Virus record (IMG/VR): IMGVR_UViG_3300025904_000008 | Location: 1 to 33,092 of that record | DNA from: a virus | Reading direction: 5' to 3' (one strand) | Length of the DNA stretch: 33,092 nt | In this document: in pieces, positions 20,557 to 28,826 of the stretch | Layout: every line of letters begins with the position of its first letter | How positions within the stretch are numbered: the stretch's first letter is position 1 | Notes under the pieces: model-generated | Told to the model about the DNA's origin: nothing | The model's database searches: none | What the model saw: the letters and a program-made list of their open reading frames with translations, nothing else | Position numbers and translations under genes: made by a program

Positions 20557-21113
20557 TGGCACTGCCTGGGGACTGGGATACCGTCCCAGTTAGATACCAC
20601 TCGGTCCTGCTCGACGGGAATCAACCAACCGGGAAACTGGTCATTACCGTCGTGTGGGAGCGTGTCACTGACGACGATGCGACCGATCCGATCTGGATCA
20701 TCGGCGCACCTCTCGAGATCGACCTCGAAGCTTCAGGTCCGACTGACTTCGAGTTGCCGGCTACCGACGATCCCGACATCGATCTGTCGGGCTGGCAGTA
20801 CCAGGCGAAGGAGGTATTCGACTCCGGACCGGGTCAGACGTTCGTATTTCAGGTGCCAATGGCCTCGCTCCCGGGAGGTATCAACCTCGTCCGTGATGCG
20901 GTGTTGGGAGATGATCCAACAGCGGGTGCTCTCATTGACGGCGCTGCAGCGTTGCTGCGGTACATTCCAGAGATTTCTGGCGTATATGCGGCGAGGCCGC
21001 CTTCGACTGGGCCGATCCTGTACATCGGACCGGATTCGCCTCCTGGTGGAGGTACCACTGCTGGTGGTGCAGGTGCAGTAGATGATCTCGACCTTTGGCT
21101 CCAGACAACGTAG
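20556..21113 (+). CDS. minor tail/appendage-like protein
   Basis: A 185-residue beta-rich protein. Its core (GKLVITVVWERV, then FELPATDDPDIDLSGWQYQA, then FVFQVPMASLPGG) matches the N-terminal beta domain seen in many actinophage minor tail or fibre proteins. The C-terminus is Gly/Pro-rich (PDSPPGGGTTAGGAG) like a linker. TAATG-coupled to the portal gene. Its position between portal and protease is unusual for a tail-fibre part. Confidence 0.6.
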   Translation: MALPGDWDTVPVRYHSVLLDGNQPTGKLVITVVWERVTDDDATDPIWIIGAPLEIDLEASGPTDFELPATDDPDIDLSGWQYQAKEVFDSGPGQTFVFQVPMASLPGGINLVRDAVLGDDPTAGALIDGAAALLRYIPEISGVYAARPPSTGPILYIGPDSPPGGGTTAGGAGAVDDLDLWLQTT

Positions 21114-21121
21114 GAGAGGAC

Positions 21122-21415
21122 ATGCCAGAAATCACGAAGCGGAAGGTGACCATGCGGTCGGTTTCGCTCTCAGGTACGACGAACAACAAGGGTGAGCCCG
21201 AGTACATCATCCATGAAGCTGTCGATTACGTACGTCCAGACCACCTGGATGCGTACGTAGCCGATGCGAGGACGCGTTGGCAGTCGGTGACGGTCTCGAA
21301 GGAGCCTGACGCCGGTCCGGGTGGCTACGACGGTGCTACTCACGTACCGGAACACCTCGATCTGCCTGATGCGGGCGTTACTTACCCGGCGAACTCGAAG
21401 CTGAAGGAGCTCTGA
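21122..21415 (+). CDS. hypothetical virion-region protein, 97 aa
   Basis: A 97-residue protein (MPEITKRKVTMRSVSLSGTT...) with a C-terminal segment rich in Asp, Gly and Pro. ATG 21122 has TAGGAGAGG upstream. It sits in the appendage-like block, so a structural or assembly role is plausible but unproven. Confidence 0.65.
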   Translation: MPEITKRKVTMRSVSLSGTTNNKGEPEYIIHEAVDYVRPDHLDAYVADARTRWQSVTVSKEPDAGPGGYDGATHVPEHLDLPDAGVTYPANSKLKEL

Positions 21416-21416
21416 C

Positions 21417-21767
21417 ATGGCAGTCGATGGCACAGCCATGAAGAACATCCTGTCGGATGCGTACAAGGGCTCCGCGGCCTATCTGTCGGCGTTCACCGCG
21501 ATGGGTTCGGCAGGATCAGCAGGCACTGAGGTCTCGGGTGGTTCGCCTGCCTACGCACGCAAGGCGCTCTCGTGGGGCTCCAGCTCGGGTGGCGTTGTAT
21601 CGGCGTCGCAGGTGACGTTCGACATCCCGGCGAGCACGACAGTCGTCGGTGTAGGCGTCCACTCAGCTGTCACCGCCGGTACCTACTACGACAAGACCAC
21701 AGTGACGAACCAGACGTTCGCCTCACAGGGCACGTACGGAGTGACTGCAACCTTCACCGAGACGTGA
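21417..21767 (+). CDS. putative tail-appendage structural protein
   Basis: A 116-residue beta-rich protein. 'VSGGSPAYARKALSWGSSSGG' followed by VTFDIPASTTVVGVGVHSAV and GTYYDKT is a frame found in small tail/appendage proteins of many phages. ATG 21417 lies one base after the previous stop, with AAGGAG upstream. Family role known only in outline. Confidence 0.65.
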   Translation: MAVDGTAMKNILSDAYKGSAAYLSAFTAMGSAGSAGTEVSGGSPAYARKALSWGSSSGGVVSASQVTFDIPASTTVVGVGVHSAVTAGTYYDKTTVTNQTFASQGTYGVTATFTET

Positions 21768-21770
21768 TCC

Positions 21771-22565
21771 ATGACGGTCACTCGACGGGGAGCGTTCGCA
21801 ACTACAGTGCCTGCAACAGCTGGTGCTGAAGCTGCAACACTCCCAACTCATCAAACGGGTGACCTACTTCTGGTTGCGGAGCTAGGCAAGTACACCGGAG
21901 CCACTCGGCCGATGGGTCTAACGGCTGGGTGGACGATGGTTGCTAATGGCGGATTTGCGACTGGGCAGTCAAACGGTAACGATACGGGAACTTGTCACTT
22001 CCAGATTGCGGCGAAGGTCGCGGCCTCATCGTCGGAGACGAACCCGACGTTTACGCCAGGTGCAACAGCACCTAACTCTTGGGAGTTTATTGCTGGTGCA
22101 TACATCTTCCCGAACGGGATGAAGGATGCGGTAGGCTCGATCCCTGTTGTATCGGCAGTCGACACAGTGACTACCTCGCCATTGTCAGCATCACCTGCAG
22201 CGTTCGGTGCAGGTGCACCGCTGCCTGGCGATTTGATTGTCATGTTCGGTATCACACCGACTGACACAGGTACGGCGCTCGGAGCAGTGTCCTTGACGAA
22301 TGCAGGCCTCTCAGGCGGAACTGTAACAGGTGGCTCACTAGTCAACAACGCTCTAGGCCAGGATACGGGCGCCGCAATGGCTGAGTGGGCAGGATTTACG
22401 GGCGCAGAATCTGGTGCATATTCGGCGTCGATGACTATTACCAGTAGCACGGCGCAGTACGGAGGTATTGTTCTGGTGTCGCTGCGTGAGGCAGCTGCAG
22501 CTGCTGCAGCAAGTCTGGTTCCGCTCAACCCCACTAGTCAGCTCCTACCCATCCTTACGAGGTGA
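21771..22565 (+). CDS. putative minor tail/fibre protein, beta-sandwich
   Basis: A 264-residue protein rich in Ala, Thr, Gly and Ser, with 'TGDLLLVAELGKY', 'GWTMVANGG', 'FQIAAKVA', 'WEFIAGAYIFPNG' and 'YGGIVLVSL'. This is the pattern of a jelly-roll-like domain common in phage fibre and appendage proteins. It ends in a low-complexity Ala tract and LVPLNPTSQLLPILTR. Probably displayed on the virion. Confidence 0.65.
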   Translation: MTVTRRGAFATTVPATAGAEAATLPTHQTGDLLLVAELGKYTGATRPMGLTAGWTMVANGGFATGQSNGNDTGTCHFQIAAKVAASSSETNPTFTPGATAPNSWEFIAGAYIFPNGMKDAVGSIPVVSAVDTVTTSPLSASPAAFGAGAPLPGDLIVMFGITPTDTGTALGAVSLTNAGLSGGTVTGGSLVNNALGQDTGAAMAEWAGFTGAESGAYSASMTITSSTAQYGGIVLVSLREAAAAAAASLVPLNPTSQLLPILTR

Positions 22566-22569
22566 TCCA

Positions 22570-23055
22570 ATGATTGAACTGTCCCGTTCCTACGTCGCGC
22601 CGATTGTCATTAGCACGGCCTTCACTGCCCAGATCGACGTCTTTGAGATTCTGGCCGCTTCCGGCAAGCCATGCGTTCTGCTCGGTTGGGAGTTCGGTCA
22701 GCTCACCGAAGTTGGTGACGCGCAGGAAGAGCAGCTGCAGATGGCTTTGAAGCGCTGCGTTGGTGGTACTTCAGGTTCTGGTGGCGGTACATCAACCTTC
22801 CAGTCCACGCGGCCCAACGACACAGCTGCTGGCGTGACGATGGAAACCGGCAATACGACTAAGTACGCAGCTGGTACTGTTGTTGAGATGGCACGCTTCA
22901 ACTGGAACGTACGCATGAACTGCCTCTACGTGCCTGTGCCAGAAGAGCGAATTGTCTTCGACGCTAGCACGCGCATGGTGCTCGAGCTGGTCACCACGCC
23001 GGCCGACTCGATCGGTGGAATCGCCGGTCGCGTGTCGGTGGGAGAGATCATCTGA
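22570..23055 (+). CDS. putative virion structural protein, 161 aa
   Basis: A 161-residue protein with 'AQIDVFEILAASGKPCVLLG', 'QLTEVGDAQEEQLQMALKR', a Gly/Ser-rich linker, 'WNVRMNCLYVPVPEE' and a final 'LVTTPADSIGGIAGRVSVGE'. That arrangement recurs in small beta-sandwich virion proteins of phages and prophages. Start ATG 22570, five bases after the previous stop. Exact location in the particle unknown. Confidence 0.65.
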   Translation: MIELSRSYVAPIVISTAFTAQIDVFEILAASGKPCVLLGWEFGQLTEVGDAQEEQLQMALKRCVGGTSGSGGGTSTFQSTRPNDTAAGVTMETGNTTKYAAGTVVEMARFNWNVRMNCLYVPVPEERIVFDASTRMVLELVTTPADSIGGIAGRVSVGEII

Positions 23056-23058
23056 CCC

Positions 23059-23811
23059 ATGTCCGGTATCTTCTACCGGACTTACCTTTGGCTGCCGCCG
23101 AGGGTCCCGCCGGTCTTCAGTGCGGCTGGTGCGCCAGCTTATACGGACGCGGCTGCCTTCAGTGGCGCAGGATCTCTGTCAGCTCTAGGTACTCCAGCCG
23201 TTGCTGTCTCTGCAGGCTTCTCAGGCAGTGGACAGCTGAGTATTGTTGCTGTCCCTGGGTTCGTTGGCGCAGCTGCCTTTAGCGGATCAGGACAGCTCAG
23301 TGTCGTTACGAAGCCTGGACTCACCGACAATGCAGCCTTTAGTGGTTCGGGACAGCTTTCGGCAGTTACTAAGCCAGGTTTCACAGGTGCTGCTGCGTTC
23401 GGCGGCAGCGGCCAGCTAAGCACGACGCAGAAGCCTATGGTCGCTGTCGCAGTTGCCTTTAGCGGCACAGGTACCTTGGCTGTCATTGCTACACCTGCGT
23501 TCGCTGTCGCAGTGAACTTCTCAGGCACTGGCCTACTCAGTGCAGCCGGTAAACCAGGCTTTGCTGGCAATGCAGTCTTCTCAGGCCTCGGCTCTCTGAC
23601 TGTGGTCGTTGTTCCTCGATTCGCGGACAATGCCAGCTTTAGTGGGTCCGGACAATTGAGTGTTGCAGCACAGGCTGCCCTATTCGGGGCAGCTGCGTTC
23701 TCTGGCGATGGCCAATTGACGGTTGTAGTAGCACCTTCAGGCATTGATCAGGAGTACCTGTACTTGCTCGCTACTAGCGGACCAGTACTTCTAGCGTTGC
23801 ACCAGTTGTAG
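23059..23811 (+). CDS. 20-residue-repeat fibre/appendage protein
   Basis: A 250-residue protein. After ~25 residues, residues 26-225 are ten 20-residue repeats of the form P-x-F-x-x-x-A-x-F-S-G-S-G-x-L-S-x-V-x-x; a short tail (IDQEYLYLLATSGPVLLALHQ) follows. The regular Phe, Gly and hydrophobic spacing suggests stacked beta turns or strands in an extended fibre. It is the last gene before an internal promoter. Family-level function (host contact or decoration) is inferred. Confidence 0.7.
   Translation: MSGIFYRTYLWLPPRVPPVFSAAGAPAYTDAAAFSGAGSLSALGTPAVAVSAGFSGSGQLSIVAVPGFVGAAAFSGSGQLSVVTKPGLTDNAAFSGSGQLSAVTKPGFTGAAAFGGSGQLSTTQKPMVAVAVAFSGTGTLAVIATPAFAVAVNFSGTGLLSAAGKPGFAGNAVFSGLGSLTVVVVPRFADNASFSGSGQLSVAAQAALFGAAAFSGDGQLTVVVAPSGIDQEYLYLLATSGPVLLALHQL
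23134..23733 (+). repeat. ten tandem 60-bp coding repeats
   Basis: The repeats of the 23059-23811 gene are visible at DNA level as 60-bp units with recurring TTYAGYGGHWCVGGACAG-like cores. The third to fifth units are most alike. The copy number could change by slippage or recombination. Confidence 0.75.
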
Positions 23812-23835
23812 GAGGTTACTGTTATATACGAACCG

Positions 23836-23865
23836 TTGTCCTCCCAGTAAGGAAGACGTTATATT
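23836..23865 (+). promoter_or_regulatory. internal rightward promoter before head genes
   Basis: TTGTCC (23836-23841), 18-base spacer, TATATT (23860-23865), 26 bases before the protease ATG. It lies in the only gene-free gap (23812-23890) between the fibre-like block and the head genes, so capsid genes may get extra transcription. Confidence 0.55.
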
Positions 23866-23890
23866 TATCACACCACGAGGAGGTTCCCAT

Positions 23891-25060
23891 ATGAACAGAT
23901 TCGGCTATCTGGCCGATCTGGCGGGCGCGACGTTCGATGACGTGACCCGTACTACGTGGATCCAAGCATTGCCTCTCGGCACCTACGACCACCCGGTCTA
24001 CGGCACGATCGAGGCAACGCCTGAGAAGGTCCAGACGATGGCGATGAACGTCAACAACGGCGTTCGCGAGACCGAGCTGGACATCGACTACGACCACAAG
24101 GCGCAGGACGGCAAGGCCGCCGGCTGGATCAAGCAGGCTCAGGCCCGTGACAACGGTCTCTGGGTCCTGGTCGAGTGGACGAAGAAGGCGTACAAGGCCA
24201 TCAAGGACAAGGAGTACAGGTACTTCTCGCCCGAGATGGTCGACGAGTGGCAACACCCCAAGACGAAGGCCGTGCACAAGCACGTCCTTTTTGGTGGCGG
24301 GATTACCAACAGGCCGTTCCTGAAGGACATCCTCCCACTGAACATGTCAGAGCTGTTCGCCGAGCAGCACCCACAGGAAGGAACAAGCATGGATCCGAAG
24401 CTGCTTCGCAAGCTGCTCGGCCTTCCGGAGGACGCGACCGAGGACCAGGTCACCGAGGCGGTCTCCAAGCTGCCCGACGACGCGGTCATCGGAGCGCCAC
24501 CGGTACCCGCCGAGCCGCAGACCCCGACCCCGGGCGACGGCATCGAGACGGACCATCAGGTCGTCGCGGCTGCCGAGGGTCTTCCCCAGGAGGTGATCCG
24601 TCTCAAGGAGTCCGACAACCCCGACGTCAAGGCCCTGGCGACGGCGTTCGAGGGACTCTTCGTGCAGAACCAGACCCTGTCGACAGCTCTTCAGCTCTCC
24701 GAGACGGCTCGTACCGTCCAGAAGCTCACGGAGCCCGTGGACGGCAAGGCTCTGCCGGCGGGAACCGTCACCAAGCTGAACGAGGTGCTCCTGGCGCCTT
24801 CGCAGAAGGGGATCGTCGAGCTGATGGAGGGGCTGGTCAAGACCGGCTTCGTCAACACCAAGGAGACGATCACCGACGACGCGCGTCAGCGTGAGGGCAA
24901 CACCGACGCGATCAAGCAGTTCACCGACAAGGTGGACGAGAAGCTGAAGAACGACGAGAACCTCCAGTACGCGGACGCGGTGACGGCCGTGGCCAAGGAG
25001 GACCCGAAGCTCTTCGCCGAGTACCGTGGCGCGTCGTACGCTGACGCCCCGAGCAACTGA
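23891..25060 (+). CDS. Mu I-like prohead protease with scaffold domain
   Basis: A 389-residue protein. Residues ~15-165 match the Mu-like prohead protease family (PF10123): YGTIEATPEKVQTMAMNVNN, ELDIDYDHKAQDGKAAGWI, YRYFSPEMVDEW, FGGGITNRPFLKD. The remaining ~220 residues are acidic and helical (DNPDVKALATAFEGLF, FTDKVDEKLKNDEN), as in a scaffold. The protease would digest scaffold during capsid maturation. GAGGAGG lies before the ATG. The decoration and major capsid genes follow. Confidence 0.88.
   Translation: MNRFGYLADLAGATFDDVTRTTWIQALPLGTYDHPVYGTIEATPEKVQTMAMNVNNGVRETELDIDYDHKAQDGKAAGWIKQAQARDNGLWVLVEWTKKAYKAIKDKEYRYFSPEMVDEWQHPKTKAVHKHVLFGGGITNRPFLKDILPLNMSELFAEQHPQEGTSMDPKLLRKLLGLPEDATEDQVTEAVSKLPDDAVIGAPPVPAEPQTPTPGDGIETDHQVVAAAEGLPQEVIRLKESDNPDVKALATAFEGLFVQNQTLSTALQLSETARTVQKLTEPVDGKALPAGTVTKLNEVLLAPSQKGIVELMEGLVKTGFVNTKETITDDARQREGNTDAIKQFTDKVDEKLKNDENLQYADAVTAVAKEDPKLFAEYRGASYADAPSN
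24389..25060 (+). CDS. nested in-frame scaffolding protein
   Basis: An ATG at 24389 (residue 167 of the protease, MDPKLLRKLLGL) is preceded by CAGGAAGGA at ideal spacing, so the C-terminal 223 residues can be made alone. Mu makes its scaffold gpZ from within gene I in the same manner. The product is acidic and helical as expected. The start signal is seen directly; expression is inferred from the Mu precedent. Confidence 0.7.
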   Translation: MDPKLLRKLLGLPEDATEDQVTEAVSKLPDDAVIGAPPVPAEPQTPTPGDGIETDHQVVAAAEGLPQEVIRLKESDNPDVKALATAFEGLFVQNQTLSTALQLSETARTVQKLTEPVDGKALPAGTVTKLNEVLLAPSQKGIVELMEGLVKTGFVNTKETITDDARQREGNTDAIKQFTDKVDEKLKNDENLQYADAVTAVAKEDPKLFAEYRGASYADAPSN

Positions 25061-25074
25061 GGAGGTGACTGACC

Positions 25075-25491
25075 ATGGGTGTGGGTGCTGACCACGTACT
25101 CACCAAGGGCCACCTGGCCACCGGTGCGACGGCTTACAAGGCCGGCGAAGCAGTGGTGTCCAGTGGCGACGGGACGAAGGTCGCGCGAGCGACTTCCGCC
25201 GGCGCCAAGCTCCGTGGAGTGTGCCAGGAGAACCTGGACACGAACCGATTGGCGTCCGGTAAGGCCGTCGTCGGTGTGAACATCCTCGGCATTTGCCGAG
25301 CCCTCGCCGGCGGCGCCATCGCTGTCGACGATCGTGTGACCAACGACACCACTGCGCGGTTCGTCACCGTCAACGCGGCCGTTGGGTCCAAGGAGTGTGC
25401 AGGCATTGCCCTCACCGCCGCTACCGGCGCGGGCGTGTACTTCGACCTGCTGCTCACCCCGTACGGTTCCGTCAACACGGCCGTCAGCTGA
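25075..25491 (+). CDS. capsid decoration protein (DUF2190-like)
   Basis: A 138-residue protein rich in Ala, Gly, Val and Thr: HLATGATAYKAGEAVVSSG, then AVGSKECAGIALTAATGAG and VYFDLLLTPYG. This pattern and the position immediately before the major capsid gene fit DUF2190/gpD-like head decoration proteins. GAGGAGGTG upstream of the ATG. Confidence 0.75.
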   Translation: MGVGADHVLTKGHLATGATAYKAGEAVVSSGDGTKVARATSAGAKLRGVCQENLDTNRLASGKAVVGVNILGICRALAGGAIAVDDRVTNDTTARFVTVNAAVGSKECAGIALTAATGAGVYFDLLLTPYGSVNTAVS

Positions 25492-25507
25492 GAAGGAGGT
25501 GTAACAG

Positions 25508-26494
25508 GTGGCAATCTACGACCCGACAGGCTCGAACAACATCCACATCGACCGGGCGCTCACCAACATCTCCGTTGGCTGGTCGAACGTGGGACTCGTT
25601 GCCGAGCAGCTGTTCCCGTCGGTGCCTGTGCTGAAGCAGGCCGACAAGTACTACACGTTCGGTCGCGAGGCCTGGCTGCCCGAGTCGGGCGACCTCCGCG
25701 CGCCGGGCTCCGAGGCCAATGAGATCCCCGGCCTGGGTGTCTCGACCGACACGTACTACGCACAGGAGCACGCGCTCCAGGTTGCGGTGACGGATGAGGA
25801 GCGGGCCAACACCGACTCCCCGATGTCCCCGGACCGGGACGGCACCGAGCTGGTGACGAGCAAGATCCTCCTGGGTCGCGAGCTGGCGATGGCCACGCTC
25901 GTGAAGGACGCGACGCAGTACGCCTCGGACATGACCGTCGACCTCTCCGTGGGTGTCAACACCCAGTGGGACGAGGCCTCCGGCCATCCGATCGTCGACA
26001 TGAAGCTGGGCAAGCACAAGATGCACAGCCACATCTTCATGGAGCCGAACACGGCGATCATTCCCTACCAGGTGATGTCGGTCCTCGAGGACCACGCGGA
26101 CATCATCGAGCGCATCAAGTACTCGGAACGCGCCGTCCTGACGGTGGAGATCATGCAGCAGATGTTCGGTGTGCCGAACATCATCGTTCCGGGCACTGGC
26201 ATCGCGACGGGAGCGACCCTCACCCCCAGCTACCTGTGGGGCAAGGACGTTCTCCTGGCGTGGGTGCCGGCGCGTCCGGGCCTTCGCATTCCCGCCTTCG
26301 CGTACGAGTTCACGTGGGGCGTGGATGGGTTTGGCCAGATCGTCGACCGGTGGCGTGAGAACCGCCGGAAGTCCGATCTCATCCGTTGTAGCCGTCGCTA
26401 CGACCTGAAGCTGGTCGGTCGGGAGAACAACCCGAACGACGCCAACTTCGGCAAGGTCGTGTCGGGTTACCTGATCAAGAACGCGGTGAGCTGA
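25508..26494 (+). CDS. major capsid protein (HK97 fold, Mu T-like)
   Basis: A 328-residue protein downstream of protease/scaffold and decoration genes. The opening MAIYDPTGSNNIHIDRALTN, then GLVAEQLFPSVPV, YYTFGREAWLP, a mid-protein LGRELAMATLVKDATQYAS and the late FGKVVSGYLIKNAV match capsid proteins of the Mu-like group. The start is GTG at 25508, with AGAAGGAGG upstream. Forms the icosahedral shell. Confidence 0.88.
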   Translation: MAIYDPTGSNNIHIDRALTNISVGWSNVGLVAEQLFPSVPVLKQADKYYTFGREAWLPESGDLRAPGSEANEIPGLGVSTDTYYAQEHALQVAVTDEERANTDSPMSPDRDGTELVTSKILLGRELAMATLVKDATQYASDMTVDLSVGVNTQWDEASGHPIVDMKLGKHKMHSHIFMEPNTAIIPYQVMSVLEDHADIIERIKYSERAVLTVEIMQQMFGVPNIIVPGTGIATGATLTPSYLWGKDVLLAWVPARPGLRIPAFAYEFTWGVDGFGQIVDRWRENRRKSDLIRCSRRYDLKLVGRENNPNDANFGKVVSGYLIKNAVS

Positions 26495-26495
26495 C

Positions 26496-26897
26496 ATGCC
26501 GGGCAAGAAGAAGACCAACTACAAGGCCGTCGCAAGGCTCAAGCTGGACGACAACGAGTACATCGAGCGTGGCGAGGACGTCGACGTCTCCGACCTGGAG
26601 GAGGAGCACGTCAACCAGCTGGTTGCCGACAAGGTGATCCTGGAAGCCGACGCCTTCGACGCGATGTTCACGGAGCCGAACGAGGGCGCCAACCAGGCCT
26701 GGGGGACTCCCTCCAACCTGGACAAGATCGAGGGCACCGACCTCCAGATGAACCCGCCCGAGAACGATCCGGAGGACGAGGCGCCCGACGTTCGCGATGC
26801 TCCGGCGAACCCGGCCGACGTTCAGCCGGTCGAGGGTGCGGCTACTCCTGGCGACGGAACCGACGCCGTCGGCCAGGACCACAAGGAAGACTCATAG
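26496..26897 (+). CDS. hypothetical head-region protein, acidic tail
   Basis: A 133-residue protein. A short N-terminal domain (YKAVARLKLDDNEYIERGED, VNQLVADKVILEADAFD) precedes a long disordered acidic Pro/Asp/Glu tail. It lies between the capsid and connector genes, where actinophages often encode a small head-associated protein. Specific role unknown. Confidence 0.65.
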   Translation: MPGKKKTNYKAVARLKLDDNEYIERGEDVDVSDLEEEHVNQLVADKVILEADAFDAMFTEPNEGANQAWGTPSNLDKIEGTDLQMNPPENDPEDEAPDVRDAPANPADVQPVEGAATPGDGTDAVGQDHKEDS

Positions 26898-26946
26898 TCG
26901 TCCTTCAGCCCCCCAATAGGTCCAGCTTGGTGAGAGGAGAGGTACC

Positions 26947-27435
26947 GTGACCGCATTGTTCTCCGTGAACGAGGCGAAAGCGTTCCTCGAATCCACCAAG
27001 CTGGACCTAACCTCAATCGAGGACTCGCTGGCCGATCAGATGGCCCTGCAGGTTCTCCCGAAGCTGGCCACGGTCTACGACACTAGCGCGTGGATCGACA
27101 CCGCAAGTACTCCTGCTCTCGTACGCTCCCTCATTGCTATGTTGTACGTGGCAGAGGTGTACGATCGCACCTACAGCGACAACTCCGACGACACGACGTC
27201 GAACTACGCCTTCCTTCTACGGCGCACAGTCCAGGCAAACATTGCTGGTCTGCTCAACGGTTCCATCGTCTTGCCAGAGTTCCCCGATGTCTCGACAGGC
27301 ATCGACACACCATTGTTCTTCCCGACGGACGCGAGCTCGCTTGCGAACAAGGGGGCCGGGTGCGAGGGTAGTTTGGGTACCCTCGACGACCCGGCCAACA
27401 CGGATGCATCCTTCTCGATGGGACTGACGTTCTGA
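26947..27435 (+). CDS. head-tail connector (adaptor-like) protein
   Basis: A 162-residue helical protein in the position of the first head-completion protein. It contains helices such as VRSLIAMLYVAEVYDRTYS and NYAFLLRRTVQANIAGLLNG, followed by a loop-rich C-terminus, as in DUF1320/gp6-like adaptors that bind beneath the portal. GTG start at 26947 with GAGGAGAGG upstream. Family assignment tentative, position strong. Confidence 0.65.
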   Translation: MTALFSVNEAKAFLESTKLDLTSIEDSLADQMALQVLPKLATVYDTSAWIDTASTPALVRSLIAMLYVAEVYDRTYSDNSDDTTSNYAFLLRRTVQANIAGLLNGSIVLPEFPDVSTGIDTPLFFPTDASSLANKGAGCEGSLGTLDDPANTDASFSMGLTF

Positions 27436-28010
27436 TGGTCACTTTCAGCAGCGGGTTGATTGTCACCCCGACGCTGCGAGCTGCCCAGGTGTCATCCGTC
27501 GAGATGACGTTCGAGCCCTCCATCGGCATCATGGCCCGCAAGTACGACAAGCTCGGCGCCAGCATCAAGTCGTTTCGGGTGCCTCTGAAGCGTGCCGTCC
27601 AAGAGGTCGTGATCCCGAGCATCCAGGTGAACTTCCACAAGAGCGGTCGCCCTCGCTGGCCTGATCTCGCCGAGAGTACTTGGCGGCAGAAGGGCTCTGG
27701 CGAGAAGGCTCTGATCCGTACTGGTGCGCTGATGCGACGGATGGCTCAGGTCGGCATCTGGCAGATCGACACCGAGAAGGCCATGATCACGCACATGCCG
27801 GAAGACGTCTGGTACGGTGCTCTGCATCAGGCTGGTCACGGTACCTACGAAGGCTTCTTCGACCCGGTGAAGCGTGCCACTGTCAACATTGGTGGCGAAG
27901 GCGCGCTCCCCGCTCGTCCGTTTGTCATGCTGCAGAGTGAGGACCTGCCCAAGATCGATCTGATCTTCGTCGAGTGGGTCAACGAGCGTGTTCAGAGAGC
28001 AGGTCTCTGA
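27435..28010 (+). CDS. phage virion morphogenesis (Mu gpG-like, PF05069)
   Basis: A 191-residue protein with the family frame: HKSGRPRWPDLAESTWRQKG, then LIRTGALMRRM, HQAGHGTYEG and LPARPFVMLQSED near the C-terminus. Members act in head or tail completion at the head-tail joint. TGATG coupling on both sides. Confidence 0.85.
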   Translation: MVTFSSGLIVTPTLRAAQVSSVEMTFEPSIGIMARKYDKLGASIKSFRVPLKRAVQEVVIPSIQVNFHKSGRPRWPDLAESTWRQKGSGEKALIRTGALMRRMAQVGIWQIDTEKAMITHMPEDVWYGALHQAGHGTYEGFFDPVKRATVNIGGEGALPARPFVMLQSEDLPKIDLIFVEWVNERVQRAGL

Positions 28011-28456
28011 TGGCCAGCCCGACGACGAATCAGGAGGAGTACGCGCAGTTCTTCGTCGACCTGATCACGAACAACCTCGCCGCTGTCGGCCTCGCTGATG
28101 TCTTCTACGGCGACCAGCAGAAGATTGCCAAGACTCCGATCGCCTGCGTCGAGCCTGGTATGAAGAGGCGCGAGGAGAATGGTGCACCTCGGCGCTACAT
28201 GAACCTGATGAACACGCACATCATCATCTACCACGGACAGGTACAGAGCACCAGCCAGAACCAGAAGGTCACCGACGGCATCGCTGAGTCGTTGCAAGAC
28301 CTCATCCACGCCGATGCCACACTCGAAGGTAGGTGCATCGACTCGGTCGTCCGATCAGTCGAGCCAGGCTACCAGACACGTGGCACCTCACTCTTCCGAG
28401 CCTCGATGCTGACAGTCGAAGCACGGCAGCAAGAGCTATTGCCCAGTAATTTCTAG
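28010..28456 (+). CDS. tail terminator-like protein
   Basis: A 148-residue protein between the gpG-like and major tail genes. 'DVFYGDQQKIAKTPIACVEPG', 'RRYMNLMNTHIIIYHG' and the strand-loop pattern fit tail-terminator/joining proteins that cap the tail tube. ATG 28010 by TGATG coupling. Family fold inferred. Confidence 0.7.
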   Translation: MASPTTNQEEYAQFFVDLITNNLAAVGLADVFYGDQQKIAKTPIACVEPGMKRREENGAPRRYMNLMNTHIIIYHGQVQSTSQNQKVTDGIAESLQDLIHADATLEGRCIDSVVRSVEPGYQTRGTSLFRASMLTVEARQQELLPSNF

Positions 28457-28469
28457 GAGGTGTACAAAC

Positions 28470-28826
28470 ATGTCAGACGACAACAAGAACGAGCCTGAGC
28501 CCGAGCAGGAGTCCAAGCCCGTGTATGAAGTGACGCTCGACCAGGAGAGCCTCCAGAAGGGCTCGCTCATCCAGATCCCTGGGCTCGGAACGTTCGAGAA
28601 CGGATCCACATTCGAAGTCAACGAGGACCAGCACGCCACGTACCGTGCGCATCACCAGGAGATGGTGATGGTGCTCGATGACAACGACAACCCGGTTCTC
28701 GACGACAACGGCGCCTACACGTTCGAGCTACAGCAAGGCCCGACGCTGCTGCAGGCATCCAAGGGCATGAACGGGGTCGAAGTGACCACCGTGCTCAACA
28801 AGAAGCAGAAGGAAGGTGACAGCTGA
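28470..28826 (+). CDS. hypothetical tail-region protein, 118 aa
   Basis: A 118-residue protein with an acidic disordered N-terminus and a beta-rich core (YEVTLDQESLQKGSLIQIPG, FEVNEDQHATYRAHH). GGAGGTG precedes the ATG, and the stop overlaps the major-tail ATG. Probably a tail accessory protein; not recognised. Confidence 0.7.
   Translation: MSDDNKNEPEPEQESKPVYEVTLDQESLQKGSLIQIPGLGTFENGSTFEVNEDQHATYRAHHQEMVMVLDDNDNPVLDDNGAYTFELQQGPTLLQASKGMNGVEVTTVLNKKQKEGDS

Noticed and set aside
19555-20562. 335-codon minus-strand ORF opposite the portal gene
   Set aside because: Pure shadow of the portal reading frame; composition rich in Arg, Leu, Val and His without domains.
23134-23733. CRISPR-like array
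   Set aside because: The 60-bp periodicity is in frame, codes for protein repeats throughout, and has no unrelated spacers.
25484-26518. 344-codon minus-strand ORF opposite the major capsid gene
   Set aside because: The capsid frame is clearly genuine, and the antisense frame has no start signal or recognisable sequence.
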